Shown here in pieces: positions 34,644 to 37,045 of a DNA stretch of 37,045 nucleotides; the stretch's first letter is position 1; each line of letters opens with the position of its first letter. Source of the DNA: Acidobacteria bacterium RIFCSPLOWO2_12_FULL_68_19 (lineage in GTDB: Bacteria > Acidobacteriota > Vicinamibacteria > Vicinamibacterales > UBA2999); NCBI GenBank assembly GCA_001767525.1, contig MELF01000031.1, positions 1-37,045 on the forward strand. The letters run 5' to 3'. The translations under genes were made by a program, and so were the position numbers. The notes beneath the pieces were generated by a model that saw only the letters and a program-made list of their open reading frames with translations, was not told where the DNA came from and did no database searches.

Positions 34644-37045
34644 CCAGGCGGGCGCTGAGCGCCGGGTCGAGGCTGGCGTCGCCGCCAGCCACCGCCGCCG
34701 TGCGGCTCGACCAGCGGCGCGCCGTCGCGACGATGGCCACGAGCGCCGCCAGAGCCGCCACGTACGGCAGCAGCCACGCCAGGCGATTGAAGCCGCGGTC
34801 GACGGGAGCGGCAAGAACCGCCTCGCTGCCGAAGTCGCGAATGAAGGCGGCAATCACTGCGTCGTGGTCCTTCCCCTCGGCGAGGAACTGCCGGAGCTTC
34901 GCTGTCTGCGTGGCATGTCCCTGGCAGTTGAACATCCCGCAGTCGTTGAGCGGCCGGCGACAACCGCACGTGCAGAGGATCTCGCCTTCGAGCTGTCGCT
35001 CGAGCGCGCCGCGCTCCTCGGGCGCGATCGTCTGGGCGCTCTGTGCGCCGACAGCGGCGGGCCAGAGAACGAGCGAGAGCAGGAGGAGCGGCGTGGTGAC
35101 CGCGCCTGCCGGCACGCGCGCCACCGCAAAGGCGAAGACGGTCTCCGGCAGCAGCGCAATCAGCGTACCCGCCGCCATGATGCCGAACCCGACCCAGACC
35201 CAGTTCACGAGCGGGTTGACGACGATCTGCATGCTCGCGCTCTGCTCCTCCAGGTTGAACGCGGGCATCACGAGGTAGATGTCCTCGGTGAACGACCGGC
35301 GAATCGCGACCTCCGTTGTCGGCTCGCTCTCGTGCTTGCGGAAGAACCACTTGGCCGGATACATGCGTCCGACCTCCTGCCCGTCGCGGAAGATCGTCGT
35401 GTGGCCCGTGATCATCTGCTTCTGGCCGTCATCGGTCACGCGCACCGCGTCGAGCCGGACGAGGAAGTCGCCCACCTGCGTCTGCTGGCCCGGCTTGAGC
35501 AGCACCTGCTCGTCGCGCTTGAACCCTTCGCCCGCAAAGCCGAGAAACAGCAGGACGATGCCGACGTGGACGATGTAGCCGCCGTAGCGGCGCTTGTTGC
35601 GGGCCGTCAGGCCGATGAGCGCCGTGAAGACGTCGCTGCCGGTTGCGCGCTGCCGCACCCGCGCGCCGCGCCAGAACTCCTGTCCAATCGTCCCAAGGAC
35701 GAAGCCGCACAGGGCGAAACAGATGCCCGACGTCCAGACGCGGACGCCGAGCGCGACGAGCGCGCCGCCGACGACGGACGCCACGACGACCGGCACGAGG
35801 AACTGATCGCGCAGGTTGACGAGGGTCGACTTGCGCCACGCCAGGAGCGGTCCGACGCCGGTGAGCAGCAGCAGCGCCAGGCCGATCGGCAGCATCCACT
35901 TGGTGAAGAACGGTGGTCCCACGGTCAGCCGCTCGCCGGTCACGGCTTCACTCAGCGTCGGGAACATCGTCGCGAAGAGGACGAAGAACGCCGAGAACAG
36001 CAGGATCCAGTTGTTGGCCAGGAACGCCGCCTCGCGGGACACCCAGGAATCGAGCTCGTTGCGCGCCCGGAGCAGCGGCAGCCGGTAGATCACGAACCCG
36101 AAGCTGACCGTCAGGATCGTGACCATGAATATCGTGAAGAGCCGCGCCAGCTCCGGATCCTCGCCGAAGGCGTGCACCGACTGGACCACGCCAGACCTGG
36201 TCATGAACGTGCCGAAGATCGTCAGGAAGAACGTCACGCTCACCAGCGTCACGTTCCAGACGCGCAGCATCCCGCGCCGCTCCTGGACGATGACCGAGTG
36301 AAGGAACGCCGTCGCCGTGAACCACGGCAGCAGCCCGGCGTTCTCGACCGGATCCCAGCCCCAGTAGCCGCCCCACCCGAGCTCCTCGTACGCCCAGATC
36401 ATGCCGAGACCGAGGCCGATCGAGAGGAAGAGCCACGAAATCATCGTCCAGCGGCGCACGGCGCGCAGCCAGGAGTCGTCCAGGTAGCCGGTGATGAGCG
36501 CCGCCATGCCGAAGGCGTACGGAATCGTCAGCCCGACGAAGCCGGTGTACATGGTGGGCGGGTGGATCACCATGTAGAAGTTCTGCAGCAGTGGGTTGAG
36601 CCCCTCGCCGTCCGCCGGGTTCTCCGTCAGATACGTCTGGAAGGGGTTGTTGTGGATGATCATCAGGAACAGGAAGAACATCTCCACGACGGCGATGACC
36701 GCCACCACGTACGGGACGAGCTCCCGGTGGCGTTCCCTGTTCACATAGACGGCGGCGCTGCCGAAGATCGACAGCAGGAACACCCAGAACATGATCGACC
36801 CGTCGAGCCCGCCCCAGTACGACGTGATCTTGTAGAACAGCGGCTGCACGGAGTCGGAATAGCGCGCCACGTACCGGATCGAGTAATCGCCCGAGACGAA
36901 CGCGTAGACGATGACGGCGGAGGCCGCCGTCATGATCGCGGCGAGCAGGTAGAAGGCGCCGATCCCGCTCTCAATCAGCGGACGCGAGCGCCGTCGCGCG
37001 CCCGCCACCGAGGCGGCCGCCGCATACGCGCAGACGATGAAAGCC
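34618..37045 (-). CDS. CcmF-CcmH fusion protein (5' end outside the window)
   Basis: 808 codons are visible, and the frame runs off the right edge. The first part (to about residue 630, counting from GTG 37008) is CcmF, the heme lyase: many helices, conserved His in VIHPPTMYTGFVG and the WWD motif GWGGYWGWDPVENAGLLPWF (211-230). From about 638 a new membrane segment leads to a CcmH-like domain with LCTCGCRRPLNDCGMFNCQG, five cysteines, and FLAEGKDHDAVIAAFIRDFG, then a helix (LPYVAALAALVAIVATA). CcmH reduces the apocytochrome CxxCH; here CTCGC replaces the usual LRCxxC. The fusion would join thiol handling to heme ligation. ccmE and ccmG are probably upstream, outside the window. Confidence 0.9.
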   Translation of the reverse strand, partial: AFIVCAYAAAASVAGARRRSRPLIESGIGAFYLLAAIMTAASAVIVYAFVSGDYSIRYVARYSDSVQPLFYKITSYWGGLDGSIMFWVFLLSIFGSAAVYVNRERHRELVPYVVAVIAVVEMFFLFLMIIHNNPFQTYLTENPADGEGLNPLLQNFYMVIHPPTMYTGFVGLTIPYAFGMAALITGYLDDSWLRAVRRWTMISWLFLSIGLGLGMIWAYEELGWGGYWGWDPVENAGLLPWFTATAFLHSVIVQERRGMLRVWNVTLVSVTFFLTIFGTFMTRSGVVQSVHAFGEDPELARLFTIFMVTILTVSFGFVIYRLPLLRARNELDSWVSREAAFLANNWILLFSAFFVLFATMFPTLSEAVTGERLTVGPPFFTKWMLPIGLALLLLTGVGPLLAWRKSTLVNLRDQFLVPVVVASVVGGALVALGVRVWTSGICFALCGFVLGTIGQEFWRGARVRQRATGSDVFTALIGLTARNKRRYGGYIVHVGIVLLFLGFAGEGFKRDEQVLLKPGQQTQVGDFLVRLDAVRVTDDGQKQMITGHTTIFRDGQEVGRMYPAKWFFRKHESEPTTEVAIRRSFTEDIYLVMPAFNLEEQSASMQIVVNPLVNWVWVGFGIMAAGTLIALLPETVFAFAVARVPAGAVTTPLLLLSLVLWPAAVGAQSAQTIAPEERGALERQLEGEILCTCGCRRPLNDCGMFNCQGHATQTAKLRQFLAEGKDHDAVIAAFIRDFGSEAVLAAPVDRGFNRLAWLLPYVAALAALVAIVATARRWSSRTAAVAGGDASLDPALSARLDDELRNLD

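Overview
This is a GC-rich bacterial chromosome segment with small gaps between genes, frequent GTG/TTG starts and 4-nt stop/start overlaps. The gene set includes a System I cytochrome c maturation operon with a CcmF-CcmH fusion, MetG with a C-terminal tRNA-binding domain, a full-length LarC, NtrC-family regulators and many outer-membrane or exported proteins. It points to a Gram-negative, most likely Acidobacteriota of the Vicinamibacteria type. That placement is inferred from gene content and style, not from a marker-gene comparison.

Region 1 (1-3.6 kb) is the right-hand part of an integrated element with less biased codon use. It holds a decayed excisionase-like HTH joined to the tail of a tyrosine integrase, three small ORFs, and a large serine recombinase whose 3' end runs into the target gene. 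The target is a sigma-54 regulator with a GAF domain, cut just before its Walker A motif (4099-3602, minus strand). The other half of that gene and the left end of the element are not in the window.

Region 2 (4.2-17.6 kb, all minus strand) is housekeeping. In transcription order, one run is radC-larC-metG-tatD. After a gap filled by two 14-bp tandem arrays comes ispB-type prenyl synthase, ligA, htrA and an NtrX-like response regulator. Then follow RNase P RNA, a sugar epimerase, comEA and a GspH-type pseudopilin that lacks a normal start codon.

Region 3 (17.6-19.9 kb, plus strand) has a small lipoprotein and a dicarboxylate/glutamate-type symporter (dctA-like). The symporter converges on a dapF-like gene, with a roughly 280-bp MITE sitting exactly at a CTAG that supplies both stop codons.

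Region 4 (19.9-27.3 kb, minus strand) reads dedA/VTT protein, family 2 glycosyltransferase, Tat-exported amidase, ttcA, dtd, an outer-membrane barrel protein and a dapF homologue with both catalytic cysteines changed to serine. Upstream is a separate rsbW-like/suhB pair. Divergent from it is a plus-strand operon aroA-aroK-metallophosphoesterase (27.3-29.9 kb).

Region 5 (30.1-37.0 kb, minus strand) is the ccm operon. In transcription order it holds the ccmF-ccmH fusion (cut by the window edge), a zinc-ribbon membrane protein, an exported carboxypeptidase-regulatory-like protein, ccmA, ccmB, ccmC, ccmD and a 60-aa membrane peptide. A 109-nt inverted repeat lies between ccmB and ccmC.

Two themes cut across the window. 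Several genes have a -10-like hexamer only 6-9 nt before the start codon, suggesting leaderless mRNAs. Several gaps, and one signal-peptide coding region, carry unrelated short tandem words with 7-, 8- or 14-bp phase, two of which form perfect G-quadruplex motifs.
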